64,000 bases of DNA, taken from assembly GCF_030271515.1 (NCBI RefSeq), contig NZ_JASCXI010000003.1, positions 186,001 through 250,000 on the forward strand, in the 5' to 3' direction. A program made the position numbers and the translations under genes. Below, in pieces: positions 52,901 through 61,226 of the stretch; positions within the stretch are counted from its first letter, which is position 1, and each line of letters opens with the position of its first letter. The notes under the pieces were generated by a model. That model ran no database searches, had not been told where the DNA came from, and saw nothing but the letters and a program-made list of their open reading frames with translations. The stretch comes from Erythrobacter oryzae. Its GTDB lineage: Bacteria; Pseudomonadota; Alphaproteobacteria; Sphingomonadales; Sphingomonadaceae.

Positions 52901-53173
52901 GCTGATCGTGACCTGCCCGCGCGAGGTCGAGCTGGAGCTGAAGTAGAGCAGCCCGTCGATCCCGGTCAGCTGCTGTTCGATCACCTGCGTGACCGAATTC
53001 TCGAGCGTCTCGGCGGAGGCGCCGGGGAAGGTCGCGCGGATATTGACCTGCGGCGGGGCGACGTCGGGGTATTGCGCGATCGGCAGCAGAAAGATCGCGC
53101 CGAGCCCGGCCAGCATGGTGATGATCGCCAGCACCCAGGCAAAGATCGGCCGCTCGATGAAGATGCGCGACAT
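49988..53173 (-). CDS. RND multidrug efflux transporter, HAE1 (AcrB-like) type
   Basis: A 1061-aa inner-membrane proton antiporter with 12 spans and two large periplasmic loops. N-terminal [24 protein letters not shown] is classic; the proton-relay DD of TM4 lies in [22 protein letters not shown], and FADD-like RLEEN segment follows. Porter-domain motifs such as [19 protein letters not shown] mark HAE1 (hydrophobic and amphiphilic compounds), not the heavy-metal HME group. The upstream adaptor and downstream channel form the full pump. The operon faces a MerR-type promoter region at 54622-54653. Confidence 0.96.
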   Translation of the reverse strand: [1061 protein letters not shown]

Positions 53174-53183
53174 GGCCCGCGCC

Positions 53184-54344
53184 TCAGCCCTTGGTGCCGG
53201 GCTTCGGGGCGGCGATAGTCTGCGGCTTGCTGGCAGGCACCGGCCGGATCGGCGCGCCCGGCTTGAGGCGCGCGAGCCCCTGCACGATCACCTTGTCGCC
53301 CGGCTTCAACCCGCCCGTCACCACCCAGTCGGTGCCGAGCGCCCGCGTGGCCACGACCTTGCGTTCGGCCGCCTTGTTGCCGGCATCGACCACAAACACG
53401 CTCGCCTCGCCGCGCGCGTTGCGGGTCAGGGCGGGCTGCGGCACGAGGATCGCGCCCTTGTCCACCGCCTGTTCGAACCGCGCGCGCACGAACATTCCGG
53501 GCAGCAGCAGGCCCTGCGGGTTGGGGAAGCGTGCGCGCAGCGTCACCGTGCCGGTGTCGGCGTTGACCATCACCTCGGAAAACTGCACCTGCCCGCGCTG
53601 CGGATACTCGCTGCCGTCCTCGAGCAGCAGCCCGACCGACGTGCTCCCCGGAACCGCGCCGCCCTGCGCCAGTGCGCGGCGCAGGGCCAGCAGCTCGGCG
53701 CTTGATTGCTGGATGTCGACGAACACCGGATCGACGCCCTGGATCACCGCCAGCGGCTCGGCCTGGTTGCCGGTGACCAGCGCGCCGACGGTGAACAACG
53801 AGCGGCCGATGCGGCCGCTGATCGGGGCGGGGACGCGGGTGAACTGGAGGTTGACCCCGGCGGTCTGCACCTGCGCGCGCGCCTGTTTGACCGCGGCCGC
53901 GGCCTGCCGCGCGGCGGCCTGTGCGTCGGTGTAATCCTGAAGCGCCACCGCCTGCGCCTCGGCCAGCGGCTTCAGACGCTCGGCGCGCACGCGGGTCGCC
54001 TCGGCGTTGGCGAGCGCGCTCGTGAGGTTCGCCTCGGCTTCCGCCGCGGCAGCGCGGTAGAGGCGCGTGTCGATCTCGTAGAGCGTCTGCCCCGCACGCA
54101 CCACCGCACCCTCGGTGAAAAAGCGGCGGCGGATCAGCCCGGTAACCTGCGGGCGCACTTCCGACATCTCGAAGGCGGCAACCCGCCCGGCCAGTTCGAC
54201 CGCGACCGGCACGTCAGCCGTTTGCACGGCCACATAGCCGACTTCGGTCGGGCCGGTCTGGCGCGCATCCTTTGATGGCTCGCTTGAGCAGCCGGCAAGC
54301 CCAAGGGCTGCCATGGCGGCAAGAGCAAATCGGGTTTCGGGCAT
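53184..54344 (-). CDS. RND efflux periplasmic adaptor (MFP)
   Basis: A 386-aa membrane-fusion lipoprotein: lipobox LAGC (Cys19, MPETRFALAAMAALGLAGC), lipoyl-like half-motifs GYVAVQTADVPVAVELAGRVAAFEMSEVRPQVTGLIRRRFFTEGAVVRAGQTLYEIDTRLY, coiled-coil hairpin, then PISGRIGRSLFTVGALVTG and a beta-barrel. It links the HAE1 pump to the NodT channel. First gene of the operon; a ~280-nt leader separates it from the putative MerR-controlled promoter. Confidence 0.95.
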   Translation of the reverse strand: MPETRFALAAMAALGLAGCSSEPSKDARQTGPTEVGYVAVQTADVPVAVELAGRVAAFEMSEVRPQVTGLIRRRFFTEGAVVRAGQTLYEIDTRLYRAAAAEAEANLTSALANAEATRVRAERLKPLAEAQAVALQDYTDAQAAARQAAAAVKQARAQVQTAGVNLQFTRVPAPISGRIGRSLFTVGALVTGNQAEPLAVIQGVDPVFVDIQQSSAELLALRRALAQGGAVPGSTSVGLLLEDGSEYPQRGQVQFSEVMVNADTGTVTLRARFPNPQGLLLPGMFVRARFEQAVDKGAILVPQPALTRNARGEASVFVVDAGNKAAERKVVATRALGTDWVVTGGLKPGDKVIVQGLARLKPGAPIRPVPASKPQTIAAPKPGTKG

Positions 54345-54621
54345 GATTTTTCGCAGGAGAGGAAACAGGATGAAGGCTTCTCGTTCTCGGGTTCGGAAAC
54401 GTGCAGTTGCATGCAGGTACGCAGATAACGTGGGACGGGCCTATTGGGTTTCTCGCACGCCGTCGAGTATTTCGGTCGTCCTGCCGTGAACGGACCTCCA
54501 TCGCTTTGGAACGTAGCCTGCCACGGATTGCGCGGGCGCGCACCGTCCTGCGGCCAGAAGCCCGGCAGGTCGGAGACCGTCAGGGTCGTGATTCATCTCT
54601 TGAAGGCTACCGAGCGTGCCG

Positions 54622-54653
54622 TATATAAGTCCCGTACTGCAGTACGGCTTCAA
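54622..54653 (-). promoter_or_regulatory. MerR-type divergent operator-promoter between RND and merR operons
   Basis: The 318-bp gap 54345-54662 is non-coding. CCGTACTGCAGTACGG (54632-54647) is a perfect dyad. On the minus strand it follows TTGAAG (54653-54648) directly and precedes TTATAT (54628-54623), a 19-bp spacer centred on the dyad. This is the geometry of the Tn21 mer operator, which also has CCGTAC/GTACGG half-sites (recalled). The promoter drives the RND operon leftward. On the plus strand TTGAAG (54600-54605) and TATATA (54622-54627), 16 bp apart, could drive merR, with its start inside the dyad. Confidence 0.8.
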
Positions 54654-54662
54654 GAGGTCAGA

Positions 54663-55085
54663 ATGAAAATCGGCGATCTGGCCCGTGCGGGCGGTGTCTC
54701 GGTCGAGACGGTGCGCTTCTACCAGCGCCGCGGGCTGCTGGCGGAGCCGCCGCGGGCCGAGGGTGCGCGGCGCTACACCGAAGCCGATCTCGAACGCCTG
54801 CGCTCGATCAAGGCGGCGCAGACCGCGGGCTTCACGCTCGAGGAGATCGCGACGCTGCTCGATCTCGACATGAACGACCGCGCCGCAGCGCGCGCGCTGG
54901 CCGAGGCGCGGATCAAGGCGATCGACGAGAAGATCGCGACGCTCAAGGCGATGCGCAGCGCGCTCAAGGCGCTCGCCGCCGATTGCGCGAAGGGCGGCGA
55001 GGGGCCTTGCCCGATCCTCGCATCCTTCGCTCCCGCCGCCGATCACGGCGTCCGGAGCAACCTTCGTCGCGCGCGCGGCGTATAG
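54663..55085 (+). CDS. MerR-family metal-responsive regulator (CueR-like Cys pair)
   Basis: A 140-aa regulator: MerR winged helix at 1-68 (KIGDLARAGGVSVETVRFYQRRGLL), dimerisation helix ~75-107, and a C-terminal metal loop DCAKGGEGPCPIL with C108 and C116 (Cx7C). The Cx7C spacing equals that of CueR (C112/C120), whereas MerR proper has Cx8C and a further Cys (C82), which has no Cys equivalent here. Thus it looks like a monovalent copper/silver sensor bound to a mer-type operator. ATG at 54663. It leads into copA, 11 bp downstream, with copB and copC behind. Confidence 0.9.
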   Translation: MKIGDLARAGGVSVETVRFYQRRGLLAEPPRAEGARRYTEADLERLRSIKAAQTAGFTLEEIATLLDLDMNDRAAARALAEARIKAIDEKIATLKAMRSALKALAADCAKGGEGPCPILASFAPAADHGVRSNLRRARGV

Positions 55086-55096
55086 GGCCCGTGACC

Positions 55097-56785
55097 ATGT
55101 CCCCGATCTCCCGCCGCGGCTTCGTCCGCGCCGCCGGTGCTGCGGCAGGCTTTGCCGCCATGCCGGCCTGGGCGCAGGGCCATTCGCTCCACGCGACGAA
55201 GGGCGGCACGCCGATCCGGGTCGGGTTCGACGAGGTGCGCGGCGCGGTGATCGATCTGGCGGTCGGGCACGGCCCGCGCATGGTGCAGGGGCGCAAGGGG
55301 CATGGGGTGGCGGTCAACGGGAGCGTGCCCGGCCCGCTGATCCGGCTGCGCGAGGGGCAGAATGTCCGCCTCAACGTCACCAATCATCTCTCAGAGGACA
55401 CCTCGATCCACTGGCACGGGCTGCTGGTGCCGTTCCACATGGACGGGGTGCCGGGCATCAGCTTTCCGGGCATCGCGCCGGGACAGACTTTCGCTTACGA
55501 GTTTCCGGTCAGGCAATCGGGCACCTATTGGTATCACTCGCATTCGGGGCTTCAGGAGCAGCAGGGGCATTACGGACCGCTGGTGATCGACCCGGCGGGC
55601 GCGGAGCCTGCGGAATATGACCGCGACTATATCCTGCTGCTGAGCGAATTCACCCCGCTCCATCCGCACCGGATCATGGACCGGCTGCGCAAGGGCGAGG
55701 GCTATTTCAACTACCAGCAGACCGCCTGGGCCGACGATTACCCGCTCTCGGCCGCAGACCGGCGGATGTGGGCCGAAATGCGCATGCCCGCGACCGACAT
55801 CGCCGATGTGACGGGCTCGACCTACACCTACCTCGCCAACGGGCGCGGGCCGAAGGAGGGGATGGAGTTCGCCTTCAACCCCGGCGAGCGCATCCGCCTG
55901 CGCGTCATCAACGGCGCGGCGCAGACCTTCTTCAACCTGCGCATTCCGGGCCTCCCCATGACGGTGATCGCCTCCGACGGCCAGAACGTCGCGCCGGTCG
56001 AGGTGGACGAATTCCAGATCGGCACGGCCGAGACCTACGATATCATCATCCAGCCCACCGCCGAGGCCTATACCATCGTCGCGGAGAGCATGGATCGCTC
56101 GGGGCTCGCGATCGCCACCCTCGCCAGCCGCCCCGGCGCGCGCGCGGCGATCCCGCCGCCGAGGAAGCCCCCGCTGCTCGATATGGGCGACATGGGGATG
56201 AACCATGGTGACGGCGCGCACAGCATGGACGGCATGAAAATGCGCGACACACTGCTGCTGCCGCCCGATGTGACAGTGGGGCCGGGGATCGACATGGTTT
56301 CGATGGCTCCGGTCGACAAGCTCGGCGATCCCGGTCTCGGCCTGCGCGATGTGGAGCACCGCGTGCTCAACTACCGGATGCTCGCAGCGCTGGAGCCCAA
56401 TGCCGACACCCGTGAGCCTTCGCGTCTGCTCGAACTGCACCTCACCGGCAACATGGAGCGCTACATGTGGTCGTTCGACGGCGAGATGTATTCGGCCGTC
56501 CACGACAAGCCGATCCGCTTCGCCCATGATGAGCGGGTGCGGGTCAAGCTCGTCAACAACACCATGATGGCGCACCCGATCCACCTGCACGGGATGTTCT
56601 TCACGCTGGTGAACGGCGAGAGCCCGGCGCACCAGCCGCGCAAGTCGGTGGTGATCGTCCAGCCGGGCGCGAGCGCGCAGTTCGACCTCACCGCCGACGC
56701 GCCGGGCGACTGGGCGTTCCACTGCCACCTGCTCTACCATATGCACGGCGGGATGATGCAGACCGTGACGGTGATGGGGCCGTGA
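55097..56785 (+). CDS. copA: copper resistance multicopper oxidase CopA
   Basis: A 562-aa periplasmic multicopper oxidase exported by Tat (SRRGFV in MSPISRRGFVRAAGAAAGFAAMPAWA). Cu-binding clusters HWHG (~type 2/3), HSH, HPIHLHG and the C-terminal HCHLLYHMHGGM. A Met/His-rich segment between the cupredoxin domains (DMGDMGMNHGDGAHSMDGMKM) suits Cu(I) binding. Oxidises or sequesters copper. ATG at 55097. Its stop overlaps the copB GTG start, so the genes are coupled. Confidence 0.94.
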   Translation: MSPISRRGFVRAAGAAAGFAAMPAWAQGHSLHATKGGTPIRVGFDEVRGAVIDLAVGHGPRMVQGRKGHGVAVNGSVPGPLIRLREGQNVRLNVTNHLSEDTSIHWHGLLVPFHMDGVPGISFPGIAPGQTFAYEFPVRQSGTYWYHSHSGLQEQQGHYGPLVIDPAGAEPAEYDRDYILLLSEFTPLHPHRIMDRLRKGEGYFNYQQTAWADDYPLSAADRRMWAEMRMPATDIADVTGSTYTYLANGRGPKEGMEFAFNPGERIRLRVINGAAQTFFNLRIPGLPMTVIASDGQNVAPVEVDEFQIGTAETYDIIIQPTAEAYTIVAESMDRSGLAIATLASRPGARAAIPPPRKPPLLDMGDMGMNHGDGAHSMDGMKMRDTLLLPPDVTVGPGIDMVSMAPVDKLGDPGLGLRDVEHRVLNYRMLAALEPNADTREPSRLLELHLTGNMERYMWSFDGEMYSAVHDKPIRFAHDERVRVKLVNNTMMAHPIHLHGMFFTLVNGESPAHQPRKSVVIVQPGASAQFDLTADAPGDWAFHCHLLYHMHGGMMQTVTVMGP

Positions 56786-57648
56786 GGACGCTGCTTCCCC
56801 TCCTGGTGCTGACCGCCGCCACGCCGCTCGCCGCGCAGGACCCGCACGCGGGCCACGACATGGGTGAGGCCGCCGAACAGGCCGACCCCTCTCCCGGGCC
56901 GACAATGGAAACCCCGCCCCCGCCCGAGGCCGGCGAGGGTCCGCCGCGCGCCGCCGACGCCATCTGGGGCGCCGAGGCGATGACGGCCTCGCGCGAAGAC
57001 CTCAGGAAGATGCACGGCGACTTCCCGGTCTTCTGGTTTCAGGGCGACCGGATCGAGACCCAGATCCGCAACCGTGCGGACACCTACCTGTGGGACATCC
57101 AGGGCTATTACGGCGGCCCGACCGATCGCCTGTGGTTCAAGACCGAGGGCGAAGGCGAATGGGGCGACGCGCCCGAGGATGCCGAGCTTCAGGCGCTCTA
57201 TGCAAAAGCGATCCGCCCCTTCTGGGACATTCAGGCAGGGGTGCGCCACGACATCGCCGGGCCCGACACCACCCACGCCGTGATCGGCATCCAGGGCCTT
57301 GCGCCCTACATGTTCGAGGTGGACGCCGCGCTGTTCCTCTCGCACCGCGGCGACCTGACTGCCCGCATCGAGGCCGAGATCGATCAGCGCATCACCCAGC
57401 GCCTGATCCTCCAGCCGCGCGTGGAGGCCAACCTGTCGGCGCAGAGCATTCCCCTGCTTGGCATCGGCGCGGGTCTCGACCAGATCGAGGTCGGCGGAAG
57501 GCTGCGCTACGAATTGCGGCGCGAATTCGCTCCCTATATCGGCATCGAGCAATCATGGCGCACCGGCGCGGGCGCCGATTTCGCGCGGGCAAGGGGCGAG
57601 GGCACTTCGGCCACCAGCCTCATCGCCGGCATCCGTTTCTGGTTCTGA
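56782..57648 (+). CDS. copB: copper resistance outer-membrane protein CopB
   Basis: A 288-aa CopB: signal peptide MRTLLPLLVLTAATPLAA, His/Met-rich N-terminus (DPHAGHDMGEAAEQADPSPGPTMETPP) and a C-terminal beta-barrel domain ending in Phe (AGIRFWF). Core motifs YYGGPTDRLWFKTEGEGEWG, DIQAGVRHDIAG, GIQGLAPYMFEVDAALFLS. GTG start overlaps the copA TGA. Probably limits copper entry or binds it at the outer membrane. Confidence 0.92.
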   Translation: MRTLLPLLVLTAATPLAAQDPHAGHDMGEAAEQADPSPGPTMETPPPPEAGEGPPRAADAIWGAEAMTASREDLRKMHGDFPVFWFQGDRIETQIRNRADTYLWDIQGYYGGPTDRLWFKTEGEGEWGDAPEDAELQALYAKAIRPFWDIQAGVRHDIAGPDTTHAVIGIQGLAPYMFEVDAALFLSHRGDLTARIEAEIDQRITQRLILQPRVEANLSAQSIPLLGIGAGLDQIEVGGRLRYELRREFAPYIGIEQSWRTGAGADFARARGEGTSATSLIAGIRFWF

Positions 57649-57672
57649 CAACACGAAGGACGTTACCCCCCC

Positions 57673-58062
57673 ATGCGCATCCCTGCCCTCATCGCCGCCG
57701 CCGCCCTTGGCCTTGCCGCGACCGTCCCCGCCGCGCCGCTGTTGGCGCAGGTGAAGCTCGCCGCCTCGACCCCGGCAGCGGGGGCCAAGGCCAAGGGGAC
57801 GAAGGTCGTCACCCTCACCTTCTCCGAGAAGCTCAACCCCTCCGACGTCGGCGCGACCATCGTCATGACCGCGATGCCGGGGATGAAGGATCACCCCGAG
57901 ATGCTGATCCGCAACTTCACCGCAAGCTGGTCGGCCGATGGCAAGACCATGACGCTGACGCTGAAGAAGCCGCTGCCCGCCGGCACCTACGACGTGCGCT
58001 GGGAGGCCACCGGGGCCGATCGCCGCGCGACGAAGGGCGTGGTGACCTTCACGGTCAGCTAG
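57673..58062 (+). CDS. copC: CopC-like periplasmic protein lacking the Cu(II) histidines
   Basis: A 129-aa CopC-domain protein: signal peptide MRIPALIAAAALGLAATVPAAPLLA, then VKLAASTPAAGAKAKGTKVVTLTFSEKLNP and the C-terminal TYDVRWEATGADRRATKGVVTFTVS. In canonical CopC the mature N-terminal His and the His of a DGH-type loop bind Cu(II). Here the N-terminus is QVKLAA and the loop is ADRRATKG, so both His are absent. The Met motif MPGMKDHPEM, for Cu(I), remains. It follows copB by 24 bp. Its stop overlaps by 8 bp the convergent DUF885 gene. Confidence 0.85.
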   Translation: MRIPALIAAAALGLAATVPAAPLLAQVKLAASTPAAGAKAKGTKVVTLTFSEKLNPSDVGATIVMTAMPGMKDHPEMLIRNFTASWSADGKTMTLTLKKPLPAGTYDVRWEATGADRRATKGVVTFTVS

Positions 58063-59893
58063 TCGCGCGCGCCGCGATCCATTCGTCGACCCGCCGCTCG
58101 AGGATCGAGAGCGGCTGCGATCCGCTGGCGATCAGGAGGTCGTGGAAGCCCTTCACATCGAACTTCGCGCCCAGCTTCGCCTCGGCGCGCTTCCTCAGCT
58201 CCATGATCTTGAGCATCCCGATCTTGTAGCCGGTCGCCTGTCCGGGGAGCGTGATGTAGCGCCGCACCTCGGAGCGCGAGCGCTCGATCGGCTGGCGGCC
58301 GGTCTCGTTCATGTATTTGACCGCCTCGTCCTCAGTCCAGCCGAGGGCATGGATGCCGGTGTCGACCACCAGCCGCGCGGCGCGGAACAGTTCGGCATCG
58401 AGGCGCATGAAGTCCGCCGCGATGTCGGGATAGGCGCCCATCTCCTTGCACACGGCCTCGGCATAGAGGCCCCAGCCCTCGCCGAAAGCGACATAACCGG
58501 TGACGCTGCGGAACTTCGGCCCGCCCTGCTGGCGCACCTGGATATCGCCCTGCGTGTTATGCCCCGGCACCGCCTCGTGGCACATCAGCGTATACATCGC
58601 CGCGGGGTCGGGCACGGTGCCGACGAGGTGCACGTAAGTGCGCGCGGGGCGCTTGCCGTCGGGGCTCGGGGCCGAGGCATGCGCCGCGCCGCCCGCGACT
58701 TCGGAGAAGGCCGGCTCGCGCACCACCTCGATCCCGTAGGCGGGCAGTTCGCCGAAATACGCGGGCAGCAGCGTGCGGGTGTGGGCGACGAAGGCGTTGG
58801 CGGTGTCGAGATATTCCTTGCGCGCGGCATCGTCATACTGGCGCGGGGGGTAGAGCCGCTTGCGCTCGGCATAGAAGGCGTGGCGGTCGGCGAACCCGGC
58901 CTGCCGCGCCAGCGCATCCTGCTCGGCCTCGATCCGCGCGACCTCGGCAAGGCCCGTCGCGTGGATCTCGGCGGCGGTCATGTCGGTGGTGGTGACGAGC
59001 TTGAGCTCGCGCTCGTAATAGTCGAGGCCCCCCGGCAGGGTCAGCGCGCCGACCTTGCCGCTGGGCGCGGTGGGCAGGCTCGCCTCGGCCCAGGCGATGA
59101 TCGCGGCATAGGCGGGCTGGAGCGCGAGGATCGCGGCCTTTGCCTCCGCCAGCAGCGCATCGGCCTCGGTCTGCGGCAGCTTGCCGCCGGCGACCAGCGC
59201 TGCGGTCTTGGCCTTCACGTCGGCCCACAGCGCGGCATCGGGGCCATCCCCGAATGGCGCGCCCGAGGTCAGCTTGCGGCTGCCTTCGATGATCGTCTCG
59301 AACTGGAAGCGCGGCGGGTTGATCCCCGCCTTCTGGCTCGCCTGCGTCCGCTCGAGCGCGCGCGCCAGCACCTCGGGCATCCCCTTCAACCGGCCGATAT
59401 AGTTCCTGAGATCGGTCACATCGACGACCGTGTGGGTGTTGATCAGGAAATCGGGCAGCTGGCTGTGCGCCGAATAAAGCCGCGAATAGAACGGTGGGCG
59501 ATAGATGCGGTTGGCGAGCGCGATCTCGGCCCGCTCCGCCTCGAGCGCCCAGATGTCGTAATTGACCTGCGCGGCGGGCGAGAGCTTCGCGCGGTCGAAC
59601 TGCGCCTTCATCCGCGCGACGCTGGCCTTGCGCCATTCGACCTCGGCGCGGGCGGCCTCGTCCGAATTGTCGTTCCAGCGATCGCCCCCCTGCTTGATCC
59701 CGAGCCGCGTCGCCAGCTGCGGCTGGGTGGCGACATAGCGGCCGAACTCGCCATCGAGGAAGATGGTGAGCCGCATGTCCTCGCTGATCGCCGGGGTCTG
59801 GGCCGGGGCAGCGGCGGTTTGGGCGAAGGCGGCGGCAGGCAGGCTCGCGGCGACAAGCGCCGTGGCGAGGCTGAAGGTCAGCGTATTGGTCAT
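58055..59893 (-). CDS. DUF885 metallopeptidase-like secreted protein
   Basis: A 612-aa exported protein (signal MTNTLTFSLATALVAASLPAAAFAQ) of the DUF885 family, which has a zinc-protease-like motif HEAVPGH (439-445) and a further conserved GEGWGLYAEAV segment. Family members are probable peptidases or esterases in the periplasm. Features YDIWALEAER, DFLINTHTVVDVTDLRNYIGRL, YVHLVGTVPDPA and ITLPGQATGYKIGMLKIMELR. Complete length. It is common as multiple paralogues in Sphingomonadales. Substrate unknown. Confidence 0.88.
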   Translation of the reverse strand: MTNTLTFSLATALVAASLPAAAFAQTAAAPAQTPAISEDMRLTIFLDGEFGRYVATQPQLATRLGIKQGGDRWNDNSDEAARAEVEWRKASVARMKAQFDRAKLSPAAQVNYDIWALEAERAEIALANRIYRPPFYSRLYSAHSQLPDFLINTHTVVDVTDLRNYIGRLKGMPEVLARALERTQASQKAGINPPRFQFETIIEGSRKLTSGAPFGDGPDAALWADVKAKTAALVAGGKLPQTEADALLAEAKAAILALQPAYAAIIAWAEASLPTAPSGKVGALTLPGGLDYYERELKLVTTTDMTAAEIHATGLAEVARIEAEQDALARQAGFADRHAFYAERKRLYPPRQYDDAARKEYLDTANAFVAHTRTLLPAYFGELPAYGIEVVREPAFSEVAGGAAHASAPSPDGKRPARTYVHLVGTVPDPAAMYTLMCHEAVPGHNTQGDIQVRQQGGPKFRSVTGYVAFGEGWGLYAEAVCKEMGAYPDIAADFMRLDAELFRAARLVVDTGIHALGWTEDEAVKYMNETGRQPIERSRSEVRRYITLPGQATGYKIGMLKIMELRKRAEAKLGAKFDVKGFHDLLIASGSQPLSILERRVDEWIAARATS

Positions 59894-59991
59894 TCGGTTT
59901 GTCCCCTGAGCGCAGCATGGCTGCGTGAACCGCTTGGGTAGCGGTCAAGGGCGGGTCGATGAACCCCCTTTCGTCGAGCGCCGTGGACGGT

Positions 59992-61086
59992 TCAGCCGAG
60001 CGGCAGGCCGAGCGCCTGCGCCACCGCCGCGATGTGCAGCTTGCCGCCCGAGACGTTGAGCCCCGCCGCCAGATGCGGGTCGCCCGCCATCGCCGCGTCG
60101 GCGCCCTTGTTCGCGAGCTTGAGCACGAAAGGCAGCGTCGCATTGCCGAGCGCCATGGTCGAGGTGCGCGCCACCGCGCCGGGCATGTTGGCGACGCAGT
60201 AGTGGATCACGCCGTCCACCTCGAACACCGGGTCCTCGTGGGTGGTGGGGTGCGAGGTCTCGAAGCAGCCGCCCTGATCGATCGCGATGTCGACCACCAC
60301 CGCGCCGGGGCGCATGCTCGCGATCATCGCGCGCGTCACCAGCTTGGGCGCTGCCGCCCCCGGCACCAGCACCGCGCCGATCACGAGGTCGGCCCCCGCC
60401 ACCGCCTCGGCAATCGCGGAGGCAGAGGAGAAGGCGGTGCGGATCTGGTTGCCGAACTGCGCATCAAGCTCGGCGAGGCGGCGGTTGGAGATGTCGAAGA
60501 TCGTCACATCGGCGCGCAGGCCGACCGCCATCTGCGCGGCGTTGACCCCCGCCACGCCGCCGCCGATGATCACCACCTTGCCCGGCTCGACGCCCGGCAC
60601 CCCGCCCAGCAGCACCCCGCGCCCGCCTTGGTGCTTCTCGAGATAATGCGCCCCGCACTGGACGCTCATGCGCCCCGCGACTTCCGACATGGGCTTCAGG
60701 AGCGGCAGCGTGCCGTCGGGGGCGGTGACAGTCTCGTAAGCGATGCACGTCGCCCCGCTCGCCATCAGGCCTTCGGTCTGGGGCTTGTCGGCGGCGAGGT
60801 GGAGGTAGGTGAACAGCAGGTGGTCGGGGCGCAGCATGGCGATCTCGGGGGCCTGCGGCTCCTTGACCTTGACGATCATCTGCGCGGCCTCGAACACCGC
60901 GGGGGCATCCGGCAGGATACGCGCGCCAGCGGCCACGTATGCGGCGTCGGCGAAGTCGACGCCGCCTCCGGCACCCGCCTGCACCACCACCTCGTGGCCC
61001 GCCCGCACCAACTCGGCGACCGCCGCGGGGGTGAGGCCGACACGGTATTCGTTGTTCTTGATCTCGGTGGGAACGCCGACGCGCAT
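59992..61086 (-). CDS. ald: alanine dehydrogenase
   Basis: A 364-aa NAD-dependent enzyme converting L-alanine and pyruvate. Catalytic/substrate residues R15 (NEYRVGLTP), K75 (KVKEP) and H96 (LHLAAD); NAD-binding [13 protein letters not shown] and the C-terminal [21 protein letters not shown]. Full length and high match to the family. ATG at 61086. It diverges from an Lrp/AsnC regulator, the usual arrangement for alanine-responsive control. Confidence 0.96.
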   Translation of the reverse strand: MRVGVPTEIKNNEYRVGLTPAAVAELVRAGHEVVVQAGAGGGVDFADAAYVAAGARILPDAPAVFEAAQMIVKVKEPQAPEIAMLRPDHLLFTYLHLAADKPQTEGLMASGATCIAYETVTAPDGTLPLLKPMSEVAGRMSVQCGAHYLEKHQGGRGVLLGGVPGVEPGKVVIIGGGVAGVNAAQMAVGLRADVTIFDISNRRLAELDAQFGNQIRTAFSSASAIAEAVAGADLVIGAVLVPGAAAPKLVTRAMIASMRPGAVVVDIAIDQGGCFETSHPTTHEDPVFEVDGVIHYCVANMPGAVARTSTMALGNATLPFVLKLANKGADAAMAGDPHLAAGLNVSGGKLHIAAVAQALGLPLG

Positions 61087-61180
61087 GGGGGTCTCTCCTG
61101 CTCTTTTCTCTCGCGCGCCTTGTAGCAGGTGGGGCGAGCGGGTTCTTCGCAATGATCGGCATGGTGGCGGCAGCAGACGG

Positions 61181-61226
61181 GAAATTCTTGCATCGAAACA
61201 CCGCTCGGCGCATGAAATTCCCGCAT
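61181..61226. promoter_or_regulatory. repeated putative Lrp-binding sites in the ald/lrp intergenic region
   Basis: GAAATTCTTGCAT (61181-61193) and GAAATTCCCGCAT (61214-61226) are direct repeats 33 bp apart, about three helical turns. A third related GAAAATTCTTGATC starts near 61242 in the regulator coding region. Lrp-like octamers often bind such phased sites. They lie between the divergent ald and lrp start codons. Confidence 0.6.

Noticed and set aside
54134..54412. A leader peptide gene upstream of the RND adaptor
   Set aside because: The frame runs into the adaptor coding sequence and has no conserved features; it is probably a shadow of the leader and signal-peptide region.
56782..57648. 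CopB region as two genes because of long plus-strand shadow frame 57090-58229
   Set aside because: The shadow has no domain signature, while copB and copC are intact in their own frames.
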